Below, piece by piece: positions 32,461 to 44,191 of a DNA stretch of 64,000 nucleotides (within the stretch, counting starts at the first letter, position 1; each line of letters begins with the position of its first letter). The notes under the pieces are model-generated. The model saw nothing but the letters and a program-made list of their open reading frames with translations, searched no databases and had not been told where the DNA came from. Made by a program: the position numbers and the translations under genes. Location: the NCBI GenBank assembly GCA_032622095.1, contig CP136064.1, positions 184,248,209 to 184,312,208 of the forward strand, in the 5' to 3' direction. This stretch comes from Siphonodentalium dalli. Taxonomy: Eukaryota > Mollusca > Scaphopoda > Gadilida > Siphonodentaliidae.

Positions 32461-33483
32461 AACAGAAATGAGGGTTTCTTTTTGTTAAATTGAGTTAGAT
32501 TTTATTTTTTTTAAGAAATAATTTTATTTTTTAAATCAAAATATTTAATGGATTGCACAAAATGGAGCCTGTCAGGGGACACTGAATAAAGGCTCCCAAA
32601 GGCAGCCTGTTTAGTAGTTAAGAAATAAAAGAACAATGGAGAATTGTATTAAGAATAAAATAATTTAAATATCACCCTCTCAACACTCAACATTGTCAAT
32701 TTTTGCCTATCAGTAGTATGAAACTTGCATTTGGTGATGTAATTTATTATATATATCCGATATGAACATGATTGAATATTAAAGTTGATGGATTTCATGC
32801 AATTGTTTGAATTTTATCATCTAAAATTCCCTACAATCTCTCAAAGGACCAAACATTAGTTAGCATTTCATAAAAACAAGGGAAATTCTAAATGGGAATA
32901 TCAACTGACTAATGGCTGAGATATAGGCAGATCACTGAATGCCCTAGAACGTTACTCATGACGCATATTTCTCACAGTTAGTTACTATTTTGGGTAGCAA
33001 TAGTGTAAATTTCACCACTTGTAGTATTATGGTTTTAACCAGAATTCCACCAAACATACATGTATAACACCTCTCAGAAGATTTCAATTTCAATAAAAAC
33101 CAAAGATATTGAACTTCAAAATATTGACTTAAAATAAATTGAAAGCCTACTTCGGTATCATTTCAGAACCCCAAAAAACAAACAAACAAGTTTAACCTTG
33201 TTATAAAAACAATTAATTCTCATTTTTCAAATGCAATTTGAATGTCTGAGATGTAATATTAGGTGAATAAACCAGAATGGAATAAAAAAATGCAAAACTT
33301 GGTTGAGCTAAGCCTCAACCATTTCTAAATGAGGGGAAAACACATTCCTCTTCAAGCACTTGGGATTGAGAATTTACACAACTGTTATAGACATGTATTA
33401 GACAGAAACGTATTCATGTGGCATTCATGTGACATTTTTATATGTGACAGAACTATTGAAATCAGATAACTATTAGTAGACAA
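32461..33483. other. No gene seen
   Basis: AT-rich spacer; 33000-33060 has a fragment related to the 27.4-kb foldback (TTCACCACTTG, GGTTTTAACCAG). Nothing else is supported. Confidence 0.4.
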
Positions 33484-33717
33484 GTAGTTCTCTTAGGAGA
33501 TATTCAGATAATAAATTCAACATTTGTTGAACATTTCTTTACCATATGGATTCCCCCTTGAGTTATAAAAGCATACATTAGAATGGTCTATTCTTCTGTC
33601 GGAGAGGTATTCAGGAAATGAGAGCATACTGAACACCCCTCCAAAAGAAGAATAGACCATTCCAATGTATGCTTTTATAAATGAAGAGGGAATCCATTTA
33701 GAAAAGAGATGGTTAAT
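33484..33717. mobile_element. TTAA MITE family D, copy 3
   Basis: Contains AGATATTCAGATAATAAATTC, then a hairpin formed by ATAAAAGCATACATTAGAAT and its complement. The right end is AGAAAAGAGATGGTTAA. Confidence 0.7.
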
Positions 33718-34257
33718 ACCAAAAGCCATTCCCTGGAAATCTAGGTAGAAAAACAAAAATAATTTGAGCATGTTCCATGTTACAAGATACACATGTCTTT
33801 TGTTATAGTCTCATCACAATGATTTTCTGTATAGCACATGTCCACAACATTCATAAGTCTGACAGTTATCTGCCATTTGGGGAGATGATATAAGCACTTC
33901 ATACAAATACATATATGTCAGATTTCGGTACGCCGAAAAATACTTTTGTACCCTGTTGGCACGTCTGTTCCATTATTACAAGCATAGCTTGCCATCGTTT
34001 GTTTGTTTATCAGGGCTTGGATCCTAGGTCATTAATGTAATCTCTACACCGTTGCTTGAGACGTTGGGATAGCTGCTATCTGGAACTCATGCAGTGGATG
34101 AGCAAGATATTTGTTGCATGAGTTATTGATCTTACAGGTGAAAGGGATTTATGTGCATTGTACGAACATCTAGTGAATGGTTGAGGTGTGTTTGATGTTA
34201 AAAATCGGGGCACAATGATACCAATTTTGCATGTAAATTTCTGTAAATTCAGTTATA

Positions 34258-34350
34258 CAGTGAAACCTTTCCAAACCGGACCCTCTATAAACCGAATCCC
34301 TCTCAATACCGAACAAATTGTCCGGTCCCGAAAGCCAACCGAACACACGT
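34258..34350 (+). mobile_element. Pogo/Tigger-type left end (solo)
   Basis: CAGTGAAACCTTTCCAAACC follows TA at 34256-34257 and is trailed by repeated ACCGAAC-type words. This is the familiar form of pogo-like terminal repeats. No matching right end was found, so it is a fragment. Confidence 0.4.
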
Positions 34351-35112
34351 GCAGTAGATTTGACATACTTGATGCTGAGCTATTAAATTGTTGGCTCTGG
34401 TGTAGACTGTTGAAAGTTTAAATTTCTGGTCTACATTCAACTCTGAGTGGTTGTTTTCATGAAATCTCATTAATTGTGATAGGTTGATTAAAACTGTATT
34501 GTTGAAAATACACCACCATTAGTGTTTAGTTTGGACAGTGGTTATAAAACGAGTCCAACTCAGCGCAATGACTGATGTAAAAACAAAGTATCAGTGCTCT
34601 TAATTCTCTGTGTCGAAGTCACCATTGTTCACTCAATGTGTGAAATAAGCATACAGTTATCTAATCAGACACCTGCTGTTATAATCTGTTCTCCAACCAA
34701 AGAATGCTAATTAAATCAGTACGCATATACAAGAGTTCGAAAGCCGTGCTACAGCTATCAGCGACATTTTCAAAAACCGTGAAATTTATCGCTTTCATGT
34801 TTCCTGTCTTATCTACGCTAGCATTATGTCTTATTCTACTATGTTTTAATTCTTATTATACTTGATTATACAATGTTTTATCTATTGTCATTTATATTTG
34901 AATTTGGTACTTTATTGAATGAAGTTTAGTTAATCTATAATGAGTTGGTTGTGCTTTGACAATGCTTAGCAACGACGGCAATACATTCCAATCATTGAAT
35001 GTGCATTGAATGTGCATTGTGACTTTCCACAGCAAATGTACTAGTTTAACCCATCAGACTAACTTTTAGATATGTTTAAACAAATTTAAAATCAAAACCA
35101 CTTTGGGTTATA
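34351..35112. other. No gene seen
   Basis: AT-rich spacer without coding or repeat support. Confidence 0.4.
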
Positions 35113-35325
35113 CAGTAATGCTCTAAATAATCGACTCCTTAATAACAGCAGAATTATGGGTAATTTTTCAGGATTTAATCGGAAATATGGCTTGTTGCCA
35201 TTCATCGGAAAACTCTCAGTGAGAGCTTTCCGATGAATAGCAACAAGCCATATTTCCGACTAAATCCTGAAAAATTACCCATAATTCTGTTGTGGTTAAG
35301 GAATCGATTATTTAGAGCATTACTG
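35113..35325. mobile_element. Mariner-type MITE family A, copy 7 (GAGC subtype)
   Basis: TA-flanked 213-bp hairpin. Both ends carry the variant CAGTAATGCTCTAAAT/GAGCATTACTG. Confidence 0.92.
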
Positions 35326-35746
35326 TAGACTTGATTTGTGATGGTTCCTGGCCGTGTTTATTATGTGTTAAAATATCTATTATGGCTGGTATTCAGGGAA
35401 GATTTTAGTAATCAAAAGATACCAGGGTATATTGGATACAAATTGACAAGATATTTCCAGATCTAATTTAAAGCCCAGTGTTCAGCCTCCAGAAAGAAAC
35501 CGCGTCGTTGATTGGTCAGAGAGCCGCGCAACATATCCAATGTTTACGTCTCGAGCCGTCAACATAAGGGAAACCAAGACAATGGTTTCATCGTCTCGAG
35601 CTAGCCTGCTTTTTCATGACGTCATTTACGTTGAACAACATTATGGCGAGAGTGATAGGAGATATTGACATTTTATGCTGATCATTCTTCGGAATAAATG
35701 TCAAATTTCTGAGAATGACCAGGACTGTCGGCAGAACATATATGTT

Positions 35747-35883
35747 ATTGTGATGGATTGACGGTAACATGGTGTGACATTGACGGTTTGTAGCGTATGT
35801 TCAACCTCGTTGCGAAGCAACTCGGTTGAACATAAACTCCAAGCCGTCAATGTCACACCATGTTACTGTCAATCCACCACAAT
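35747..35883. mobile_element. Short foldback element, 137 bp
   Basis: ATTGTGATGGATTGACGGTA at the left and its near complement at the right. Arms of about 60 bases surround a GTTGCGAAGCAAC tip. No coding capacity. Confidence 0.8.
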
Positions 35884-36462
35884 AGCTTATAATGTACCCT
35901 AGGAATTCAAAAAAATCCAAGTAAATGTAACCATTGGGTGTGTACCGTTGGGTGTGATATTAGCACTGGATGAACGGAAGCTACTATTTGTGTAAGTTTT
36001 TGTAGTACTGTAATTTGAGGCAGACAAAGAGTAAATAAGTCAGAACAGTGAGTATAATTATGTTATTTTCTCGCAAACACCCGAAAAAATAATCACCGAA
36101 AGTGGATTTTCATGTATCGGTGGTACAATAATCTCTTTTTCAATGCCAAATTTGTCCCGGAAACGGTTATGGACTTTGAACAGTCCAACAACGAACATCA
36201 TAAGTAGCAAGATTTGTTTTCAAACAGCTATTAGTAATCGTCCCTGTCTCGACATAAAATCATACCAAACCTGGGCTCTGTAATACCTTCAGTTATCAAC
36301 CGGTGATGCATAGATGTTGAAAACTGCATGGCTTTGTTATAATTCATAAAATAGTTTTCTGGTCACCAGTTGTTGTGGCCCACTGTACCGACAATATATA
36401 ACACTCTGCCTTGAATTACAGTACTATAAAATAACTTTCCTTCATTGACATTGATTAAGCTT
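35884..36462. other. No gene seen
   Basis: Lies beyond the last ZDHHC exon on the - strand and may include distal 3' sequence of that gene, but no processing site could be fixed. Confidence 0.35.
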
Positions 36463-36907
36463 CAAGACTGAATTTAGTGTGCCTGACATTTGCAGTATGA
36501 GGTCCCCAGAGGGTGAATTTATTGACGCTATCCAGCACTGTGGGCTAACATCACCAAATTCACCCTCTGGAGACCTCATTTAGCTTAGGCCTCATCTTCT
36601 GGGAAGTATCAATAGTCTCAAATTAACATTGTTTTTTGTTACTTTTTCCCTTCTGTTCAGTTTCTATATCCCTTAATTTGTATAAGATAAAATGCATAAA
36701 TGAGGTGACTAATGAGTGAACATCACCAACTTCAACTGAGGAACTTCAATCTGATCCTAGGTCTCCCATAGCAGTTGAGGCCAAAGCAGAATGAGGTTCC
36801 CAAAGGGTGAATTTGGTGATGCTAGCCCACCATGCGGGATAGCATCACTAATTTCACCCTCTGGGAACCTCATTCTGCAAATGACAGACACACTATTTCA
36901 AGGCTTG
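36463..36907. mobile_element. Family B double-hairpin foldback, full length
   Basis: Hairpins at 36497-36585 and 36788-36880 have the 200-base spacer of the 14.6-kb copy. The outer ends extend through AGTGTGCCTGACATTTGC and its complement. The element ends only 46 bases past the ZDHHC stop codon, so it probably lies in that gene's 3' UTR. Confidence 0.8.
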
Positions 36908-36953
36908 CATAAAACTGTTCGTACATTTTGTGGCGTACCAATATTAGACATAT

Positions 36954-37871
36954 CTATACAGATATCTCATATGTCAAATCATACACACTCTTCTTCTTCT
37001 CATCCTTGTCCTGTTTGAGATTCACAACTTGTCTTGGATCTTTATGTTTTTTATCGGACTTCTGCTTTTGCTCTACGAGCGAGTTCACTTCTAAAGCTTT
37101 AACGAATGACATCGGTCGTTTAGGTGACCTGTAGTCATCTTCTTCTCCAGCAGCGGCAGCGCCCTCCGTAGCGTATCTGCTGCCTAACGAAATTTGAGGA
37201 TTGTCATTCCGAGGAAGGTTCTTAGCTGATGCTATGATACGAGGTCTATTGCTTCTTGGGTAACCAGCCATGGAAGCCGGATAGTTAAAAGGCCGAGAAT
37301 CGGGCCTATTATACAGTCCTACAACTCGGGTACCAGAATTATTATACTGCCCAGGTTGTGGCTGTCTGTCATTCATATTAGACTGCAGATGTGCAGCAAA
37401 TCTTGTTGTATAACCCATTGGTGGGAAGTTTCTGTTTGGACTGCAAGGATTGTGATCGCGCGGTAGAGACAGGGGAATTTCATGTTGCGTCGGAGGGGTC
37501 TTAGAAGGTGAGCGAGAACGAGGCGGAATTTCATCGCATGAATCCTCGGGAGTGGCTACCGGTGCTGGTGCTGGTTTCCAATGTGGTACAGGTGGCACAA
37601 AGACGTTCTTGGAGCGTTTTGGAGACTCCTTCAACATTCTGATCTGACTTGTCTCAAAATCAGAGACTCGTGGCGAATGAAAGTTGCTGTTTGAACCAAC
37701 TTGACTCACAGGTGAACCAACCATTCCTGACCCCACTTCCGCTTTAACTGAATCAAAATCCTCACGCTCCAATGAATGGAATGAGTGAACTGAGGGAATT
37801 GATGATCCATCCAGAGAATACACTGATGGGCTCTTAACTATCTTTCCATCAGGATAGTTATCCCTTAGCAC
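36954..37871 (-). CDS. ZDHHC8: ZDHHC5/8-like, last coding exon (305 aa + stop)
   Basis: Encodes the long cytoplasmic tail. It begins VLRDNYPDG directly after the acceptor TTGTAG (phase 0), is rich in Ser, Pro and Arg (many SP/TP sites, for example RSRSPSKTPPTQ), and becomes Lys-rich near the end (QKSDKKHKDPRQ, KDEKKKS). It ends YDLTYEISV. The final EISV is the class II PDZ ligand shared by vertebrate ZDHHC5 and ZDHHC8, which links the enzyme to PDZ scaffolds. The middle shows only scattered likeness to vertebrate tails, as expected of a disordered region, and the tail is about 100 residues shorter. The exon starts with a GTG codon, which is no start; it is an internal exon boundary. Confidence 0.92.
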   Translation of the reverse strand: MLRDNYPDGKIVKSPSVYSLDGSSIPSVHSFHSLEREDFDSVKAEVGSGMVGSPVSQVGSNSNFHSPRVSDFETSQIRMLKESPKRSKNVFVPPVPHWKPAPAPVATPEDSCDEIPPRSRSPSKTPPTQHEIPLSLPRDHNPCSPNRNFPPMGYTTRFAAHLQSNMNDRQPQPGQYNNSGTRVVGLYNRPDSRPFNYPASMAGYPRSNRPRIIASAKNLPRNDNPQISLGSRYATEGAAAAGEEDDYRSPKRPMSFVKALEVNSLVEQKQKSDKKHKDPRQVVNLKQDKDEKKKSVYDLTYEISV

Positions 37872-37979
37872 CTACAACGAAGAATAAGAATAATTAAACA
37901 ATTAACTCTACACATCATTTTAAAGGCCCATTTAATTTTCGAGTCACCAATTATTTTGTGTATACCTTGATATATGGTT

Positions 37980-38230
37980 TTAACCCTTTCAGTGCCAGGG
38001 GCCGATCTCATCGGCCCTAATGTACGGTCTGTAAAATCGGCCCTAAAAAAATAAGATTTTAAAAAAATTATTAAAATTGTAAAAAATAATAACAAATGAT
38101 GAAAAATTGTTAGGCCAATGCATTCTCTTATATATGCGAGGCGACTGGTCGACTCGCATATATAAGAGAATGCATTGGCACAGGGTATATGGGTTGATAC
38201 AAAAATCAGACCTGGCACTCAAACGGTTAA
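37980..38230. mobile_element. TTAA MITE with family C core, near splice acceptor
   Basis: Ends are TTAACCCTTTCAGTGCCAGG (TTAA at 37980-37983) and CCTGGCACTCAAACGGTTAA (38211-38230). Near the left end is GGGCCGATCTCATCGGCCC. The right half holds a perfect family C palindrome around TGCATTCTCTTATATATGCG. It lies only 108 bases upstream of the last-exon acceptor in transcript direction. Confidence 0.8.
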
Positions 38231-38381
38231 TAACAATCTATGCCATAAAATACTATAATTCATCACCGTTTGAGACATCTGTGTCTCAAAAGATGCCCTA
38301 GAGAAATAGAAAACAGCTGAAATCATAGAAAGATTTCCCCTGTTATGGATCCCAGAATGCAAGAGAATTCAAACTAAAAAT

Positions 38382-38450
38382 GTATTTTCAATGAAAGGGG
38401 AATAACTCTATATCTTAAGATATATAATTATTCCCCTTCCATTGAAAATA
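38382..38450. repeat. Short inverted repeat, 69 bp
   Basis: TATTTTCAATGAAAGGGGAA and its complement enclose a second small palindrome ATATCTTAAGATAT. Confidence 0.75.
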
Positions 38451-38671
38451 ATGAAACTTCAGCACTGAACACATGTCAGTATCTCAACAAAAACAAATTG
38501 TTCTCAGTTTATTACACCGAATAAGTTGATAATACAACATTTTGGAGTTTCCTCTTTCAAATGGTATATAATATGGCATATATTTTATATAAAATTATCT
38601 GGAAGTTCGAAAATTAAGTGTGCCTTTAATAAAATTTAGCTGAAGCACTGTTTCTCTGTTTTCCTTTTCTA

Positions 38672-38927
38672 TTAACCCTTTCTGTACTAAATACTCATTG
38701 ACTTCTAGTTACCTTAAGAAATGTTCAGATAATAAGTTCAACAAACGACCATAGGTCTTTTGTTGAACTTATTATCTGAACATTTCCCACCAAAGAATAT
38801 GAATCATTCTGCTCCTGTATTGTCTGTTTTTTCTGTCTGCTTTTATTACCTGAACACCTCTCTAAATGAATCCAATGTATACTTTTATTACTGAATGGGA
38901 TAATCCATTTAGTAAAGAAAGGGTTAA
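38672..38927. mobile_element. TTAA MITE family D, complete
   Basis: TTAACCCTTTCTGTACTAAA at the left (TTAA 38672-38675) and TTTAGTAAAGAAAGGGTTAA at the right (ending 38927) are inverted. An internal hairpin is formed by GAAATGTTCAGATAATAAGT and complement. TTAA duplication with CCCTTT ends suggests a piggyBac-type non-autonomous element of 256 bp. Confidence 0.82.
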
Positions 38928-39383
38928 AGTGAAGGAAATGTGCTGCTGTAACATAAATTATGACAGGCATCTTTCAAATTCATGAAATGCAAGTTAAACA
39001 AAAACCTTGACTCGCAAGGCAAGAATTGTGAACAACAGCTGACGCATAAGTTTGTCATAAGGATATTGAATTTACAAAATTTACTAAATAGAGTGTTCCA
39101 TTTTAATGTGCACTACCGGAAAAGACATAATACTCAAGGATTTTTCTACCCATTTGGGAAAGGGTACCAGGCCTTATACATGTACATTGGTGTCAATTGC
39201 TTGATAACAGTTGCAAGAACGGCTGAAAGATTGTGATATTAAAAGAATTGAGAAGCCGCTTGGCCGAACGTCCCCAACAGAAAACAGTTGAAAAGTTTGT
39301 TTACTTTAATAAATAACCAATCTTCACATACATTTCCAGAATATCTCATTAAATATTCAGAAAAAGAAGAAAGGTCACTGGAA

Positions 39384-39635
39384 AGCCTTGAAATAGTGTG
39401 TCTGTCATTTGCAGAATGAGGTCCCCAGAGGGTGAATTTAGTGATTCTACCCGGCATAGCAGGCTAGCATCACCAAATTCACCCTCTGGGGACCTCATTC
39501 TGCTTACACCTGAGCAGAATGAGGTTCCCAGAGGGTGAATTTGGTGATGCTAGCCCGCTATGTGGGGTAGCATCACTAAATTCACCCTCTGGGGACCTCA
39601 TTCAGCAAATGACAGACACACAATTTCAAGGCTTG
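39384..39635. mobile_element. Family B foldback with exact 9-bp duplication
   Basis: Two adjacent hairpins (39412-39503 and 39511-39603) lie between ends AAGCCTTGAAATAGTGTG and its complement. GGTCACTGG stands directly outside on both sides. This is the compact subtype, without the 200-base spacer. Confidence 0.85.
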
Positions 39636-40144
39636 GTCACTGGCGCCACATCTCCCCCAAAAACATGGCTTTTTGAGCATTAGCTTTTTCTGAGTAACAA
39701 AGAAGTCAAATTCTGGCTTAAATTTGATTCAAACTTGACTTTGACCTGTGCTTTATCAATATGGACCACATTCATGTACCAACTTCAGATTTTGATATAC
39801 TAAAGACTCTTGTGAAAATCGTGGATATATACAAATACAACATCCTTCTGATGTCAGCAAAGTTCCTGAAAAATTTCAGAACATAGATGTAATAATTTAC
39901 AGTCAGATACGACCCAGGCTAACACAATTAGAGATGTCGACAGTAACAATTTGATTACATTATAATTGACTCTGCGAAACAATCGAAAACTCGTTGCGGA
40001 TCCTGCAGGCTTACACTAAACACATAATACGCCATCAAATAAGGTCGTAGAAGACTCACTCTTCAAATGATGTTTTGAGATACAACTGGCTTTAAGTGGC
40101 GTGGTGACAATCATAGACTTTAATTGTTGTATTAAATATGTTTT

Positions 40145-40262
40145 TGTGTAGGATTTCTCTATTTTGTACATGCTACCATATCGTTACTTCTTAGCACCTA
40201 GCCGGCTGAAAGGACAAAATGATATTTTGTTGTTTGGGTAGGATGTTTCTATTTTGTACGCG
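40145..40262 (+). repeat. Short direct repeat pair
   Basis: GTAGGAT(T/G)TCTCTATTTTGTAC-like phrases occur near 40150 and 40240, about 90 bases apart, with GCACCTAGCCGGCTGAAAGG between. Confidence 0.4.
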
Positions 40263-40369
40263 CAATTTGATTGTGGAATGCGTTTGAAATGTATTTTATA
40301 ATAATAATAATAATACCATATATCAAGAAATTCTATTGAATATTACTCCAGTTATCATACGGACAACCT

Positions 40370-40745
40370 AAAACAATTTTTATCACGTAATTAGCCCCAA
40401 AATGCTGCCTCATATTTTGTAGTAAGACGCACATGTATTATCGGCACGCACAGTGATGTACGATATCGATGTCAATGCCGAACCTTTATTATTATTTGTC
40501 AATTAGACTATAATTATGATATTCAATTTGAGTTGGGTTTAGTTCCCAGACTGAGATAAACATTGTTGATAAGGGTGGTTGAACAATTTTGTCAACATGA
40601 AAAGTAATATTTAAAATGGAACAACATTATTTTCTTATAGGTGTCTTTACTTCCTCTTTGGTTGTGATAAGGAAATCAATATTTTTTTTTTTTTACCCCA
40701 GCCATTTTGAGATTGTTTTTCCTGGCTAAAATGTGATCTCAAATT
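40370..40745 (+). repeat. Diverged dispersed repeat, copy 2
   Basis: Partner of 8937-9335 in the same orientation. The 3' half is best conserved, including GGTGTCTTTACTTCCTCTTT and GCTAAAATGTGAT. Confidence 0.75.
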
Positions 40746-41960
40746 TGTCACAATTCTATCCAAAATTTATTAACCTCGTCCACTAAATTTGATTAATAAA
40801 TTTCGTTTAGAATTGTGACTCATTAGCTATCCTTTATATATCTGAGCCGAAAAAGGGTCAAAGCTTGAACTTGATCTGCATTTTATCAAATATGAACCAC
40901 ATACCAAATACATGTATAAAGAAGTTCTGTTGAATATTGCTCAAGTTATCATCCGGACAACCCAAACATTGTGATTTCCAAGTCGAATAAGGGACATTTT
41001 CAAATACCAAACACATTCCAAACCACATGGAATTCTGATTAATATTATGTTATGATCAGAACAACCCGGTCGGAAGAACGACAAGACGCATGTATGGACA
41101 TGCTGATTATAAAAGTCCTCCGAACACTTTTCGGGAGAAAATAAAAAAGATAATATTATCCATTTGGCATGCTTCTCTAATTATGTTCATTTCATCACTG
41201 AGCGTTTTCGCAATTTACTTTTTATCAAGTTGCTACATGTACAACAACTAGGGGCAAAATCATTAAATATCAAATACCTATACATGTAATGTAGTCACTA
41301 TTACATCACACAATTATGTCAACATTATGTGTACCATGCACGATATATCCAATGAAAATAGTATCTAGCTGCTTTTTTAACAGTATAAGGGTATGCTGAC
41401 AGTATACATGCAACTCACATTTAAACATCAGTACAATTTAACTACCAAAGCGAGATTGAGATAGTCCCATTGGCAACTGTGATCAACAGATTAATTTTGT
41501 TAGCAGATAGTAATCAAATGATTACTTTAGATATCTTTTTTGAAAAGATCAAATTATCATATAACATTTGTCCTTGAACTACAAATAGTGTCAAATTGAT
41601 AGTAATATTCACTGGTTCACATGATGGACAATATTCAAGAAATGAACGACAGTTTCAATGTGGACCTGTGATTTTGACAGTGATAAAAAAATTAAACAAA
41701 CTTTCGCGATTCATGCAGCAACTGTTGAATTTTTATTGTGGTCAAAACGCATGACCATGTTGAATCCACTGCTTATGAATAATATTTACGAGCTTAAATA
41801 AATTATGAATTTAAATCTTATATATATACAATAATTAATTACTCGACCAACTTTGAGGGTGTGGCTAATCCATCTCGCTATAAATGTTAGCCCAATAACA
41901 GATTTCCCTTGGCACACCCTAAAAGCCAAATGTGACAAATAGTCGTCTACGAGTAATTAC
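40746..41960. other. No gene seen (intronic); family I-like remnant
   Basis: 40840-41060 has GAAAAAGGGTCAAAGCTTG, GAACTTGATCTGCATTTT and CACATACCAAAT, a decayed family I-like unit, with ACATTCCAAACCACATGG beyond. The rest is AT-rich. Confidence 0.45.
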
Positions 41961-42291
41961 TTAACCCATACATGACTGGAGCTTCCTGAAATTTTGTGTA
42001 AACCCTGTGCCAATGCATTCTCTTATATATGCGAGTCTCCCATAGGGAGCCTTGTATATATAAGAAAATACATTGGGCCAATGCATTCTCTTATATATGC
42101 GAGTCTCCCATAGGGAGCCTTGTATATATAAGAAAATACATTGGCCTAACAATATTTACCTTGACCTTATAAGCCAGTGCATTCTCTTACACATGCGAGG
42201 CTTCCCATGGAAGACTCGCATATATAAGAGAAGGTACTGGCACAAGATCTTTAATGCTGCACCAGCACAGCTACTGTCATGAAAGGGTTAA
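41961..42291. mobile_element. TTAA MITE family C with 68-bp tandem duplication
   Basis: TTAACCCATACATGACTGGA at the left (TTAA 41961-41964) and CATGAAAGGGTTAA at the right (TTAA 42288-42291). The first palindromic block is present twice in direct tandem, at 42009 and 42077, with identical sequence. The usual second block follows. Confidence 0.85.
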
Positions 42292-43305
42292 TATCCGGCT
42301 ATCTCTGGTGATCTCTGTAGTAATAGGAATACCATATGATGGCAAAGAATTATGACATCACTATGTAGTTATAGGGCTATGACCACATTGACTCAGTGGT
42401 GTGGCTATCATAACACCATGGGAAAAGCTGAAACAATATTAGGAGTATGTAAATATAGGACTATGATCATTTATCTATCACAAGAAAAGTTGTTTTGTTG
42501 ATAAGATAAATAACCTGGATAGATACAGCAGCACTATATACAGCATACACATTTTATCACATAATCTCACAAGTTTACATGGGAGAATTTCAGTCATACT
42601 AGTATTTCATGCAATCACATTTCATGCAAATCACCACTCAACATTCCAAATGATCATAAATTCATGCAATAGATGAAATTCTCTAAGATTTCTTATTTCA
42701 TTTAAGCCAATACCACATAAAACATTGGGTAAAAGAGTTGAAATAGAAACTTCTGTTGGGAGAACAAAATCCACATGTAACAGGTTTTTACCATTCATTT
42801 CTTCTGCCCTTAGATCTTAAAATATATGCCCGGCCCTATCTCTCAGTAATCTTATATCGGACGTGAATGATATTCATAATATAAATGGTGATTACCGTTA
42901 TCTGTGCCATGTTTCAAAAAGATTTAATCAGAAATGAAGAAATAAAGCATCAGACCAAGACGATTCCAGTATATGTAAATAAACATTTATCTCGCTCACA
43001 CATGACATCATTTTCGGTATCCACTCAAAAATACTAGATATCCTCTACTTATCACCCAACCTTAAAGAGGGGTATAATTATTCATTGAAACTCATATTAA
43101 ATAATGAACATATAAGACGTCTCAACTAGGGCCCTGCAAAGCTTTGAGAATTCTATTCAATTAGTAAATCGGGCTGCTGATTCGATTCGACCATGATTCA
43201 AATAGTTTTGAATCACATTCTTTGTATTCTTGTGCATGAGAAAGAATACGAGGTTGAAGATGACTTATTCTAAATTTCAAATTTAACTAGGTTTGTTAGA
43301 ATAAC
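42292..43305. other. No gene seen (intronic)
   Basis: AT-rich intron sequence. ATTTCATGCAA-type words recur near 42605-42670. No coding support. Confidence 0.4.
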
Positions 43306-43499
43306 AACTGAGAGCTTTCCAATGAATGGCAACAAGCCATAATGCCGACTAAATCTTGAAAAGTTACCCATAATTCTGCAGTGGTTAAGAAGTCGATTAC
43401 TTAGAGCATTACTGTATGTGGCAAGATCTTGTCTATTGTTTTGTTTCTAAACATGGGGGAGAATTTCACAACATACATGTAACAGATTAGGATTCTGGG
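43306..43499. mobile_element. Half of MITE family A plus duplicated flank
   Basis: Only the right arm is present (43306-43414, ending GAGCATTACTG then TA). The following 85 bases (GGCAAGATCTTGTCTATTG..., CATGGGGGAGAATTTCAC...) match the flank of the full copy at 44349-44561. It is therefore a piece of a segmental duplication and not an insertion of its own. Confidence 0.8.
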
Positions 43500-43949
43500 T
43501 AATTGCAGAGTTAAATCATGTTTGCGTTACTCTCCAAACAGTTTGCATCAATGGCCCATGCATATATTCGATCAAGATTCAATTTGATTTGCAAATATCA
43601 CCCCGGATTCGATTTGAGATTTGATCCCAACTCCCCAATTCGCAGGGCCCTATTCGCAACCTAATTAACTCAACATTTAAGATTGACCATCGTCAACAAT
43701 TAACTCTTGAAAGTAAAACAAAATTGTGAAACTGACAAAACACTAAAAATGGTTGTATAAACAACATTGACTGTAAAACAGAACGAAACACTATAGTCAG
43801 TACCTGATTAAATACAGCCAGGTTCGATAGCTACTAAAAGATTTTGGAAGCTAAGGGTTAGTGTAAATTTGTACACACAGTGTGAATTGTGAACAATTAA
43901 TCTAATCTTCAGTCAATTCAAGACATTACTTTGATAAATGATTTCAGCT

Positions 43950-44191
43950 TAATCCTTTCTTTACTAAATACTCATTGATGAGTAGTTCCATTTGGAAATG
44001 TTCAGATAATAGATAATAAGTTTAACAACTTATTATTTGAATATTTTCCACCAATGGATTGCATCCATCTGCACTACTATTATCTTTTCAACTGTCGGTC
44101 ATCCTGAACACCCTTCCAAAATAATGATCAACCATTCCAATATATACCATATAACTGAATGGGAGAATCCATTTAGTAAAGAAAGGGTTAA
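43950..44191. mobile_element. TTAA MITE family D, copy 5
   Basis: TTAATCCTTTCTTTACTAAA at the left and TTTAGTAAAGAAAGGGTTAA at the right (TTAA 43950-43953 and 44188-44191). AGATAAT is duplicated inside. Confidence 0.82.
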
